From positions 620,001 through 684,000 of the forward strand of contig NZ_JALDST010000001.1 in the NCBI RefSeq assembly GCF_022747945.1: a DNA stretch of 64,000 bases, written 5' to 3'. Positions 9,296 to 18,281 of the stretch are shown here, in pieces. The position numbers were made by a program, and so were the translations under genes. Origin of the DNA: Micromonospora sp. R77. GTDB lineage: Bacteria; Actinomycetota; Actinomycetes; Mycobacteriales; Micromonosporaceae. The notes beneath the pieces were generated by a model that was given only the letters and a program-made list of their open reading frames with translations, was not told the origin of the DNA and did not search any database. Positions within the stretch are counted from its first letter, which is position 1, and every line of letters starts with the position of its first letter.

Positions 9296-11237
9296 TTGAT
9301 CGACATTCGTTTCGGCCCGCAGGTCTGCGGCGAGCTGTCCGCCTCGGCGAGCCGGGAGTGGCTGGTCACCGACGGTCGCGGCGGCTACGCCATGGGTACG
9401 GTGAGCGGCCTGCGCACCCGCCGCTACCACGGGCTGCTGGTGGTGGCCGACCGGACACCGGCGGTCCGCCGGCTGGGACTGGCCGCCCTGGACCCGGCGG
9501 TCGTCCTGCCCTCGGGTGCCCGGGTACGCCTCGGCGCGCACGAGTGGTCCTCCGGCGACGTCGACCCGCGCGGCTTCGAGCTGCTGGAACGCTTCGACCT
9601 GGTCGACGGGGTGCCCCGGTGGCGGTGGCGGATCGGTGACGTGGTGATCGAGCGGGAGATCGCCATGGCGTACGGCCGGTCCTGCGTCGCGGTCGTGCAC
9701 CGGCTGGTCTCCGGCGGCCCGGTCCGGCTGGACCTCTCCGCCGCCTGCACCTGGCGCGACGCGCACGGCGAGCGGCGGGCCGACGGGCCGACGCCCCGGC
9801 TGGAGCCGGCCGACGGCGGCGCGGTGGTGGAGGGGGCGTTCCGGCTGGCCGGCCCGGACTGGACGCCGGAGGGGCAGTGGTGGCTGGGCGTGCGGCACCG
9901 CGAGGAGGCCGCGCGCGACTGAACCGGACGAGGACTCCTGGTACGCGGGCCGGTTCTCCGGCGCGCTCGACGTCCCCGGCGACACGGTCTCGGTGCTGGC
10001 CTGGGCGGACGACCTGCCGACGAGCCGGCCGGCGACCGCGCTGGTCGAGGCGGCCCGGCGGCGGCACCGGGAGGTGGTGGCGGCGGCGAAGCCGGCCGAC
10101 GCGGTGGCGGCGACCCTCGCGCTGGCGGCCGACGCGTTCGTGGTGAGCACGGCGGCCGGGCCGGACGTGGTGGCCGGCTACCCCTGGTTCGGCGCCTGGT
10201 CGCGGGACACCATGACCTCCTACGAGGGGCTGTTCCTCTGCACCAACCGCGCCGACGAGGGGCGCGAGCTGCTGCGGTCGTACGCGGCGACGCTGTCGGA
10301 GGGGATGCTGGCGAACACCGCCGACACCGGCCGGGTGGAGTACAACACCGTCGACGCGACGCTGTGGTTCCTGCACGCGGTGAGCCGGCACGTCACCGTC
10401 ACCGGCGACACCGACCTCGGCGACGAGCTGCTGCCGGCGCTGCACGCGGTGGTCGACGCGCACGTCGCCGGCACCCGGTACGGCATCGGCGTCGACCCGG
10501 CCGACGGGCTGCTCACCCAGGGCGGCACCCCGGGCACCGCGCTGACCTGGATGGACGCCCGGGTGTACGGGGTGCCGGTGACGCCGCGTACCGGCAAGCC
10601 GGTGGAGGTGAACGCGCTCTGGGTGAACGGGCTGGCCGGGCTCGCCGAGCTGACCGAGCTGGCCGGCCGGGACGCCACCGCGCTGGGGGGGCTGCACGCG
10701 CGGGCGTCGGCCTCGTTCCGGGACCGCTTCCCGGCACCCGGGGTGGGCTGGCTGCACGACGTGGTGGACGGGCCCGCGCCGGCCTACCCGCTGGGCGGCG
10801 CCCCGCACCACGACGACGACCTGCTCCGCCCCAACCAACTGCTCGCCTGGTCGCTGCCGTACGCGCCGCTGGAGCCGGACGAGGCGACGCTGCGGCGGGT
10901 CACCGCGGGGCTGTTCACCCCGCTGGGGCCGCGCAGCCTCGCCCCCGACTCCCCCGGCTTCGTCGGGCGGCACCGGGGCGGTCCGGCGGAGCGGGACGGC
11001 GGCTACCACCAGGGGACGGTCTGGCCGTGGCTGATCGGGCCGTTCGTCGACGCGTACCGGCGGGCCGGACTAGGCACCGATGACCTTTTGGTCGGTCTTG
11101 AGGGGCATTTGGGGGAATATGGCCTCGGCTCGGTGAGTGAGACGGCCGACGGGCTCGCCCCGCACGCCGCGACCGGCTGCCCGTTCCAGGCGTGGTCGGT
11201 CGCCGAGCTGCTGCGGGTCCGGCGCAGCGTCCGGTAA
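9296..11237 (+). pseudogene. Glycogen-debranching-type glycosidase (GH133-like), frameshifted
   Basis: Two adjoining frames together encode one amylo-alpha-1,6-glucosidase-like protein of about 645 residues. The first frame (to 9922) holds the N-terminal beta domain with SREWLVTDGRGGYAMGT and RRYHGLLVVA. The second, readable from EDSWYAGRFSG near 9930, holds the (alpha/alpha)6 domain with GYPWFGAWSRDTMTS, YNTVDATLWF, NALWVNGLAGLAEL and YHQGTVWPWL. The break at 9911-9926 is repaired by adding one G and one C, restoring a run of the type RGLNPDEDSW, so two single-base losses are likely. The TTG at 9296 is chosen because GGAGG at 9287-9291 precedes it and family proteins start at this IDIRFG. 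It is divergent from the MGH1-like gene, consistent with shared glucan metabolism. Confidence 0.8.
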
Positions 11238-11376
11238 CCCGTTACATCCCGGCAACGGCGGCGTCTCCGCCGGTTAGCCACCGGTCGGCAGGATGGGCCC
11301 CGACCCGGACGGAACGGCGGGCACCCGGTGCGGTGCCGGCCGTCGCGCGCCGCGGGAACAACTCCGAGGGGGCCGC

Positions 11377-12708
11377 ATGTCACCGGACGCCGACGTGATC
11401 GACATCCACCCCGCCCGGCACCAGCGGGTGCTGATCCTCTCCTGGGAATACCCGCCCGTGCTCGTCGGTGGACTCGGCCGGCACGTGCACGCCCTCTCCG
11501 TCGCGCTGGCCGCCGCCGGGCACGAGGTCACCGTCGTCACCCGGCACGCCGAGGGCGCACCCCTGGAGGAGTACGCCGACGGCGTCCGGGTCCTGCGCGC
11601 CCCCGAGGACCCGGTCACCTTCCCGCTCGCCACCGGTTCCCTGCTCGCCTGGACCATGGCGTTCAACCACACCCTCACCCGCACCGCCCTGCGCGCCGCC
11701 GAGTCCGGCCCGTACGACGTGATCCACGCCCACGACTGGCTCGTCGCGCACACCGCCGTCACCCTCGCCGAGCACCTCTCCCGGCCGCTGGTCACCACCA
11801 TCCACGCCACCGAGGCGGGCCGGCACCAGGGCTGGCTGCCCGAGGAGATGAACCGGACCATCCACGGCGTCGAACACTGGTTGAGCAACGCCTCCGCCCG
11901 GGTGATCGCCTGCTCCGGCTACATGCGGGACCAGGTGACGCGGCTGTTCGACGTACCGGCGGGGCGGATCGACGTGGTGCCCAACGGGGTCGACGACCGG
12001 GCCTGGCACGCCCGCCCGCAGGCGGTCGCCGCCGCCCGCGCCCGCTTCGCCGCCGACGGCCCACTGGTCGGGTACGCCGGCCGGCTGGTCTACGAGAAGG
12101 GCGTGCAGCACCTGGTGCACGCGGTGCCGTACCTGCGCGGCCGGCACCCGGGGCTGCGGGTGGTGATCGCGGGCGACGGGCCGTACCGGGAGGAACTGGT
12201 CGCCGAGGCCCGGCGGCTGCACCTGGGCGACACGGTCCGCTTCGCCGGCTTCCTGGACGCGACCCGGCTGCCCGCGGTGCTCGCCGCCACCGACGCGACC
12301 GTGATCCCCAGCCTCTACGAGCCGTTCGGCATGATCGCCCTGGAGGCGGCGGCCGCCGGCGCGCCGCTGGCGGTGGCGAGCACCGGCGGGCTGGCCGAGA
12401 TCGTCGAGCCCGGCGTCACCGGGGTCACCTTCCCGCACAGCGACCCGGACGCGCTCGCCGGCGCGGTCGGCCGGCTCCTCGGCGACGAGGTCTTCGCCCG
12501 CCGGGTGGCCCGCCGGGCCCGCACCATGGTCGCCGAGCGGTACGGCTGGGCCACCATCGCCGCCCGGACCGCGACCAGCTATGCCACCGCCCGGCGGGAG
12601 CACGGCACCTTCCAGGCCCGGCGGGCGGCCGCCCTGCTGGCCGGCGGGCGACCCCGGATCGACATCCCGGACGGAAACCTGCTGATCGGCCAGGGGGCCG
12701 CCTGTTGA
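11377..12708 (+). CDS. GT4 glycosyltransferase, glycogen-synthase-like
   Basis: The 443-residue enzyme has the GT-B fold signatures of family GT4: an N-terminal SWEYPPVLVGGLGRHVHALS (about residues 22-41), HAHDWLVAHTAV, and a C-terminal nucleotide-sugar domain with YAGRLVYEKGVQ and the EPFGMIALEAAAAG E-x7-E motif. It most resembles the alpha-1,4-glucosyltransferases of the GlgM/Rv3032 type, which use ADP- or UDP-glucose to make glycogen or methylglucose polysaccharide precursors; the donor is not deducible here. The ATG at 11377 follows GAGGGGG. It lies 139 bases after the debranching-type gene on the same strand, supporting a role in alpha-glucan metabolism. Confidence 0.85.
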   Translation: MSPDADVIDIHPARHQRVLILSWEYPPVLVGGLGRHVHALSVALAAAGHEVTVVTRHAEGAPLEEYADGVRVLRAPEDPVTFPLATGSLLAWTMAFNHTLTRTALRAAESGPYDVIHAHDWLVAHTAVTLAEHLSRPLVTTIHATEAGRHQGWLPEEMNRTIHGVEHWLSNASARVIACSGYMRDQVTRLFDVPAGRIDVVPNGVDDRAWHARPQAVAAARARFAADGPLVGYAGRLVYEKGVQHLVHAVPYLRGRHPGLRVVIAGDGPYREELVAEARRLHLGDTVRFAGFLDATRLPAVLAATDATVIPSLYEPFGMIALEAAAAGAPLAVASTGGLAEIVEPGVTGVTFPHSDPDALAGAVGRLLGDEVFARRVARRARTMVAERYGWATIAARTATSYATARREHGTFQARRAAALLAGGRPRIDIPDGNLLIGQGAAC

Positions 12709-12786
12709 TCAGATGTCGCCCGACAACCGATAGGTCCCGTCCGATCGATTGGCTATTGTGGACGGCGACCAGCGGTGAGGAGGACG

Positions 12787-14611
12787 GTGCAGCAGGTAGT
12801 GATCGCCGACCGGTACCGCCTGCTCGACCTGGTCGGCCGCGGTGGGATGGGCCGGGTCTGGCGAGCCCGCGACGAGACGCTGCACCGCGAGGTCGCGGTG
12901 AAGCAGGTGGTGGCGCCGAACTGGCTGGCACCCCACGAACGCGACGAGCTGCGCGGCCGGACCATGCGGGAGGCCCGCACCGCCGCCCGGCTGAACCACC
13001 CGAACGTGGTGCGCGTCTACGACGTGGTGCAGGTCGACGACGACCCGTGGTTGATCATGGAATACGTCCCCTCCCGGTCGTTGCAGGAGGTCATCGAGGC
13101 GGACGGCCCGCTCGACCCGCGCCGGGCGGCCGGCATCGGCCTGGCGGTGCTGGCCGCGCTCCGGGCCGCGCACGCCGCCGGGGTGCTGCACCGGGACGTG
13201 AAGCCGGCGAACGTGCTGCTGGCCCGGGACGGGCGGGTGCTGCTGACCGACTTCGGGCTGGCCGTCTTCGACGGCGGGGACGGCGTGATGACCCGTCCCG
13301 GGCTGGTGCTCGGCTCCCCGCAGTACGTCGCACCGGAGCGCGCCGCCGAGGGCGTCTCCACCGCCGAGGCCGACCTGTGGTCGCTCGGCGCCACCCTGCA
13401 CGCCGCCGTGGAGGGCCGTTCCCCGTACGCGCGCAGCACCGCGATGGCCACCCTCGCGGCGCTGGCCAGCCAGCCGCCGGACCCGTCACCGCACGCCGGG
13501 CCGCTGGAGCCCGTGCTGGCCGGGCTGCTGCGCCGCAATCCCCGCAACCGGCTCGGCCCCGACGACGTGGCCCGGCTGCTGGCCACCGCCGCCTCCACGG
13601 CCCCGCCGGCCGGCGGCCCGCCGGCCGGCCGACCGGCCGGGGCCGGCCTGGGACAGCACCGGCGCGACACCGGTCGAGCGGCCCGAGGAGGCGGAGCGGG
13701 ACGGCCGGTCACCGGCCGGCACCGCCGAGGCGTGGAGCCGGGCCGCCCGCGCCGGCGCCCGCCCTCCGATTCCGGCTCCCGACCACCCCGCACCCCGGCC
13801 GGGCACCCCGACCCGGACCGGACGACGCCGCTGTCGCCCGTCACCGCCGGTCCACCACCCGCCCCCGGCGCGGCGGCGCAGCCGACCCGGCGGTGGGGGC
13901 TCGCGGCGGTCGCGCTCGTGGTCGCGACGGCGGCCGGCGTGGGCACCGTGGTGGCCCTGCACGAGGCGCACGAACGCTCGCGGGACATGCCGGGCGAGGC
14001 GTACGGCGAACCACCGCCCGGCTATCCGGCGCCGGACCCGGGCCGGGCGGGCCGGGACCGCCGCCGGGTGGCCGGAACGTGCCACCGCCCCGTTCGCCTG
14101 CATCCGGCCGTTCCCGGTCGGCGAGCCGGTGGTCGCCGCCGCCCCCGCCGACGGCGACGTCGCCCTGCCGGCCGGCTGGGTCTGGCACGCCGACCCCGGC
14201 GGGTTCCGGGTCGCCGTGCCCGCCGGCTGGTGGTACGCGCGGGAGGGGAACGCCGCCTGCTTCCAGGACCCGACGAGCCGCCGCATCCTCAGCGTCGAGC
14301 CGCCCACGGGCGGCGGTGCGGACCTCACCGGTCAGCTCCGCTCGGCCCGGCGCACGCTGGCCGCCGCCGGTCGGCTCCCCGGCTACCAGGAGGTCCGCCT
14401 GGCCCCGGTTCCCGGCGGGGCCGAGTGGGAGTGCCGCTTCCGGACCCCGTACGGGGAGCAACTGCACGCGCTGCGGGTCCTCCCCGCCGACGTCGGCGGC
14501 TGGACGCTGGGCTGGAGCGCCCCGGAGACCGACTGGGCCGCCGGCACGGCCCAGTTCGCGGTCGTCCGGCAGAGCTTCCGGCCGGGTCGTCCCACCCACT
14601 CGGCGGGCTGA
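12787..14611 (+). CDS. Transmembrane Ser/Thr protein kinase, frame disrupted after the kinase domain
   Basis: The N-terminal 270 residues are a complete Hanks-type kinase: GRGGMGRVW at 17-25, ATP-binding Lys39 in VAVK, catalytic HRDVKPAN with Asp137, DFG Asp155, and PQYVAPE. In this frame a membrane helix (WGLAAVALVVATAAGVGTVV) follows near 13885-13950. Between kinase and helix the sensible Pro-rich linker is in another frame, and beyond the helix the extracytoplasmic domain (GWVWHADPGGFRVAVPAGWW onward) is in a third frame ending at 14611. At least three single-base shifts are needed, at about 13640, 13810 and 14045-14095. The start is the GTG at 12787 after GAGGAGG. The linker is very GC-rich, so sequence errors are likely; a kinase with a scrambled tail is the alternative. 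Confidence 0.75.
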
Positions 14612-14769
14612 CGTCCGGGTTCGGTGACCGTCCCATGGCCGACAGAACAGGTCGGGCAGCGGGCCGGCGAGGACATACTTCCTGGTGGTCCGGCAGCGCC
14701 GCCGACCCGGTCACCGAGCCCCCTCCCCAGTGGACCGTCCGGGTGATGCCCTGTCGTCCAGCGGCTGAC

Positions 14770-14775
14770 TACAGT
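14770..14775 (+). promoter_or_regulatory. Candidate -10 element of the YdjM-type gene
   Basis: TACAGT fits the TANNNT -10 consensus of actinobacterial housekeeping promoters and lies 45 bases upstream of the ATG at 14820, leaving a leader of about 37 bases with GGGGAGGG as ribosome site. No clear -35 is visible. Confidence 0.35.
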
Positions 14776-14819
14776 GGCGTAGTTTTGGCGATCAAGATCT
14801 CTGGGGAGGGCGAGCCGAC

Positions 14820-15629
14820 ATGATGGGACCGTCCCACGCGCTGTCCGGCGCGGCGGTGTGGCTGACCGGCTCCTGGGCGTTGGACCAGTTCGCCGACTAC
14901 CACCAGACACCGCTGGCGCTCGCGGTCGGCACCGCGGTCTGCGCCGGTGGGGCGCTCTTTCCCGACCTCGACCTCTCCGGCAAGGTGACCCGCAACCAGG
15001 GCGGCGCCACCGTGGCCCGGACCTTCGGCGTGTTCAGCCTCTTCGTCGCCGAGGTGGTGGAGAAGATCTCGCTGGGCGTCTACTACGCCACCAAGCTCAG
15101 CAAGGACCCGCGGCGCAACAACGGGCACCGCACGCTGACCCACACCCTGCCGTTCACCGGTCTGGTCGGCTGGGGCACCACCGCGCTCTGCGCCCACTAC
15201 GGCAAGTGGGCCGTGGTCAGCATCCTCTTCTTCATGATCGGTCTGGCGCTGCGCGGCCTCTTCGACTCCTGGGCCGAACGGGCCGGCTGGGTGATCGTCA
15301 CCCTCGCGTCGGCCGGTGCCGCCTGGTTCACCTTCGCGAACCTCCCCGGCGACCGGGGCTATCCGATGATCGGGCTGGCCGTCGGCGTCGGCTGTCTCGT
15401 GCACATCCTCGGCGACATGATCACCCGCGCCGGGGTGCCGATCCTCTGGCCCATCCCGATCAAGCGCCGGATGTGGACGATGGTCGGCCTGCCCAACAGC
15501 ATCGCGCTGCGTACCGGCAGCAAGGCCGAGGTGATCGTGCTGCGGACCGCGTTGACCGTGCTGGCGGTGCTGGCGGCGGTGGGGCTGGTCGCCCCGTCGG
15601 TGCTGCACCGGTTCAACATCGAGGTGTGA
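14820..15629 (+). CDS. YdjM-type membrane metal-dependent hydrolase family protein
   Basis: The 269-residue polytopic protein starts MMGPSHALSGAAVWL, with the early His of the YdjM/DUF457 family. Further conserved polar residues follow in membrane context: FPDLDLSGKVTRNQGG (near 43-58), NNGHRTLTHTLPF (near 99-111) and GCLVHILGDMITRAGVP (near 191-207). These His/Asp motifs are the presumed metal site; the family is annotated as membrane-bound hydrolase without a known substrate. The ATG at 14820 is followed directly by a second ATG; GGGGAGGG precedes both. The gene is alone on this strand and ends at a strong hairpin. Confidence 0.85.
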   Translation: MMGPSHALSGAAVWLTGSWALDQFADYHQTPLALAVGTAVCAGGALFPDLDLSGKVTRNQGGATVARTFGVFSLFVAEVVEKISLGVYYATKLSKDPRRNNGHRTLTHTLPFTGLVGWGTTALCAHYGKWAVVSILFFMIGLALRGLFDSWAERAGWVIVTLASAGAAWFTFANLPGDRGYPMIGLAVGVGCLVHILGDMITRAGVPILWPIPIKRRMWTMVGLPNSIALRTGSKAEVIVLRTALTVLAVLAAVGLVAPSVLHRFNIEV

Positions 15630-15657
15630 CGAGCGGGTCACGTCGCCGCACCGTTGC

Positions 15658-15681
15658 ACCGGGACGGACCGCCGTCCCGGT
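15658..15681. terminator. Hairpin between convergent genes
   Basis: A perfect 10-bp stem (ACCGGGACGG and complement) with a 4-base loop lies 29 bases after the YdjM-type stop, and its right arm touches the stop codon of the convergent nucleotidyltransferase gene. Confidence 0.7.
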
Positions 15682-16274
15682 CAGGCGCCGACCCGCTGCT
15701 CGGGGACGTTGAGTCCGTAGAGGGCCATCAGCTCCGGGGTGTCGACCCGGCTGCCGTCCGCGACCGAGTCGCAGGAGATGTCGACGATCTGGTCCTTGTG
15801 CGCCAGCAGGTAGGGCCGGGCGCCGACGTCCGCGCTGGCGAGCGTGGCGATGCCGGACCAGTGCCGGCGGCCGAAGAGCATCGGGTAACCGCGCAGCCCG
15901 CCGTAGGTGGCGCAGACCAGCACGTCCGGGTACGGCAGCGCGGTCACCCGCCGGACGGCGGCGACCGTCAGTCCCGGCATGTCCACCGGCACCACCACCA
16001 CCGCCTCGATCCCCCCGTCGGTCAGCGCGGCCAGCCCGGCGCGGATCGACGAGCCGACCCCGGTCCCCCACGCCCGGTTGACCACCACGGTGGCGGCGGT
16101 CAGGTCCGTCGTCCGGCGCACCTCCTCGGCCGCCGCGCCCAGCACGACCACGACCTCTGCGCAGCCCGCCTCGGTCATCGTGTCGATCATCCGGCTCACC
16201 AGGGGTTTCTTCCCCTGGTGCAGCAACGCCTCGGGTCCACCGATCCGGCGTCCCCCACCCGCGGCGATGATCAT
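15681..16274 (-). CDS. MobA-like nucleotidyltransferase
   Basis: The 197-residue protein begins MIIAAGGGRRIGG, the nucleotide-binding loop of MobA/GlmU-type transferases, where relatives have an LxxGxSxRMGxPK variant. VVVVPVDMPGLT (about 95-106) is the metal-binding Asp region, and VDTPELMALYG closes the fold. It may transfer CMP or GMP to a molybdopterin-like or other acceptor; no molybdenum cofactor genes are adjacent, so the substrate is open. The ATG at 16274 is the first normal start, but GAGGGGGAG lies just before an in-frame CTG at 16292 and relatives usually have a few residues (RIAG) before this loop, so a CTG start is conceivable. Confidence 0.75.
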   Translation of the reverse strand: MIIAAGGGRRIGGPEALLHQGKKPLVSRMIDTMTEAGCAEVVVVLGAAAEEVRRTTDLTAATVVVNRAWGTGVGSSIRAGLAALTDGGIEAVVVVPVDMPGLTVAAVRRVTALPYPDVLVCATYGGLRGYPMLFGRRHWSGIATLASADVGARPYLLAHKDQIVDISCDSVADGSRVDTPELMALYGLNVPEQRVGA

Positions 16275-16384
16275 TCCTGCGATCCGGTTCAGCTGCTCCC
16301 CCTCGTCCGTGGGGGCGGTCCATGGCCGGCCCGTCCCGTCGTACGCACAACGGGCCCAACGAGCACGCCCCGGATCCGGTAGCG

Positions 16385-16405
16385 GGGCAAAAGGGAAAAT
16401 TGCCC
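16385..16405 (-). terminator. Weak hairpin after the polymerase gene
   Basis: A 6-bp inverted repeat GGGCAA/TTGCCC with a 9-base A/G loop lies just after the stop of the polymerase gene in an unusually AT-rich patch. It could act as a weak terminator or be part of the promoter of the MobA-like gene that follows on the same strand. Confidence 0.3.
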
Positions 16406-16407
16406 GA

Positions 16408-18081
16408 CTATGCCGCGTCGGCGTAGCAGTCGACGATGGACAGATCCAGCGGGAACCGGACCGGGGTGTCCCCGAACAGCAGCGCCGTGGCCCGTTCCCC
16501 GGCGGCGCCCACCGCCCGGGCCACCGCGTCGGCCTGACCCGCCGGACAGTGCACCACCACCTCGTCGTGCTGGAAGAAGACCAGCTCGGCGTCGCTGCCG
16601 GCCAGGGCGGTGCGCAGCGTGGCCAGCAGGGTCGCCGCCCACTCGGCGGCAGTGGCCTGGATGACGAAGTTGCGGGTGAACCGGCCCCGGGAGCGGGCGG
16701 CCCGGGCACGCGGGCTCTGCGGGTCGACCCCGCCGTCCGGACCCGGATCGTCCCCGTCGGTCACCGGCACCCCACCCGGCGGGCAGGTACGCCCCAGCCA
16801 GGAGCGCACCAGACCACCCGCCTCACCGGTCCGGGCCGCCGCCTCGACATACCCGAACGCGGTGGGATAACTGCGCCGCAGCACCGCCAGGGCGGGCACC
16901 GCCGCGCCGCCGGTCTGCCCGTACATCGCGCCGAGCAGGGCCACCTTGGCCCGGGCCCGGTCACCGGCGAAGGCGTCCCGGGCCAGGGCGGCATAGAGGT
17001 CACCGGCACCGCCGGCCGCGGCGAGCCGGGCGTCCCCGGAGACCGCGGCCAGCACCCGGGGTTCGAGCTGGCCGGCGTCGGCCACCACGAACCGCCAGCC
17101 CGGATCGGCCATCACCGCCCGCCGGATCACCTTGGGGATCTGCAACGCGCCGCCGCCCCGGGTCGCCCAGCGGCCGGAGACCACGCCGCCGGGGACGTAC
17201 TCCGGGTGGAAGCGCCCGCCGGAGACCCAGGCGTCCCGCCAGGCCCAGCCGTGCGCCGTCCAGATCCGGTAGAGCTCCTTGTATTCCAGCACCAGCGGCA
17301 CCGCCGGGTGCTCCACCCCGCGCAGCACCCAGGCCCGGGTGTTGGGCAGCTCCACCCCGACCCGGGCGAACGCCTTCAACAGCTCGGCCGGCGAGTCGGC
17401 GTGCAGCTGCCGGACCCCGAACGCGTCGGCGATCCGGGCCGCCAGCTCGGCCAGCCGCCGGGGCGGACCACCCACCGGGGACGGCTCGCCCAGCAGCTCG
17501 GCGAGGACCGCGTCGTGCACGTCGGCCCGCCACGGCAACCCGGCCGCGCCCATCTCCGTGGCGATCAGCGCACCGGCCGACTCGGCGGCCACCAGCAACC
17601 GGAACCGGCCGGGGTGGGTGGTCGCCGCGATCCGGGCGAGCTGGTCCGCGTACACCTGGGTCAGGGTCTCGATGCCCGGGCCCGGCGGACCGGACGGCGC
17701 GTCGAAGAGCGCGCCCTGCCCGTGCCCGGGTGGCTCCGGCGGGCGGGGCGGGTCCGGCGGGACGGGCCCGCCGGTCAGCCGCGCCGACGCCGCGGCGAGC
17801 GAGCGGGGCTCGCCCCACCGGCCGGCGTGGCCGAGCAGCAGCCCCTCGGTCAGCTCCACGTCGTGGCAGCGGTCGAGCCGGACCCCGGCGCGCAGCAGCG
17901 CGGGATAGAGCGCGGCCCCCGACCCCCACACCCAGCGGGGTCGCTCGGCGGCCTCCCGCGCGGCCACCGCGGCGGCGAGATCGGTCACCGGCTCGGCGGG
18001 ACCGGCCGGCCGCCCGACGGCGTCGAGCGCCTGGAGCACGCCCCCGCCCCGCTCGTCCGCCACCACCCCCACCACCAGCAC
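16408..18081 (-). CDS. Family A exonuclease/DNA polymerase-like protein
   Basis: The 557-residue protein matches the actinobacterial bifunctional 3'-5' exonuclease/DNA polymerase group, a shortened PolA relative lacking the 5' nuclease. The N-terminal third is an exonuclease-like domain of low conservation. The polymerase part shows LQIPKVIRRAV, FVVADAGQLEPRVLA (motif A, with Gln where PolA has a second acidic position), an O-helix-like segment with ARAKVALLGAMYGQTGG, NFVIQATAAEW and FFQHDEVVVHCP (motif C, HDE). It is not the main PolA and probably has a repair role. The GTG at 18081 follows GAGGGAG; the frame is open far upstream only because it crosses the antisense palindrome and permease gene. 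Confidence 0.85.
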   Translation of the reverse strand: MLVVGVVADERGGGVLQALDAVGRPAGPAEPVTDLAAAVAAREAAERPRWVWGSGAALYPALLRAGVRLDRCHDVELTEGLLLGHAGRWGEPRSLAAASARLTGGPVPPDPPRPPEPPGHGQGALFDAPSGPPGPGIETLTQVYADQLARIAATTHPGRFRLLVAAESAGALIATEMGAAGLPWRADVHDAVLAELLGEPSPVGGPPRRLAELAARIADAFGVRQLHADSPAELLKAFARVGVELPNTRAWVLRGVEHPAVPLVLEYKELYRIWTAHGWAWRDAWVSGGRFHPEYVPGGVVSGRWATRGGGALQIPKVIRRAVMADPGWRFVVADAGQLEPRVLAAVSGDARLAAAGGAGDLYAALARDAFAGDRARAKVALLGAMYGQTGGAAVPALAVLRRSYPTAFGYVEAAARTGEAGGLVRSWLGRTCPPGGVPVTDGDDPGPDGGVDPQSPRARAARSRGRFTRNFVIQATAAEWAATLLATLRTALAGSDAELVFFQHDEVVVHCPAGQADAVARAVGAAGERATALLFGDTPVRFPLDLSIVDCYADAA

Positions 18082-18168
18082 GGACGCGATTCTCCCTCGC
18101 CCGTACGACACCCACCCCCACCACCCACCCCCCGCCCCCACCGTCGCCCCCCGCCACCCAGAAAGCGC

Positions 18169-18226
18169 CACTTTCACGGAAACAGTGGCCACTCCTCGTG
18201 GAATGGCCACTGTTTCCGTGAAAGTG
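18169..18226. repeat. Palindromic element A, copy 1
   Basis: Two perfectly complementary 23-base arms (18169-18191 and 18204-18226) with a 12-base loop share the core CTTTCACGGAAACAGTGG. The element is markedly AT-richer than its surroundings and lies downstream of the ngcG-type gene and upstream of the polymerase gene. A C-rich tract (about 18106-18164) lies to the left and a G-rich tract (about 18236-18281) to the right. A second copy lies at 40303-40356. It is likely a transcription terminator or a REP-like dispersed element. Confidence 0.85.
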
Positions 18227-18281
18227 CAGGGCGACGACGGGAGGGGCGGGCGCGGGTGTGGGGGGGGTGGGAGGGGGGGGA

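Noticed and set aside
11328..14627. A 1099-codon open frame across the GT4 and kinase genes
   Set aside because: Composition is that of an out-of-frame shadow; only its last part overlaps frames needed for the kinase tail.
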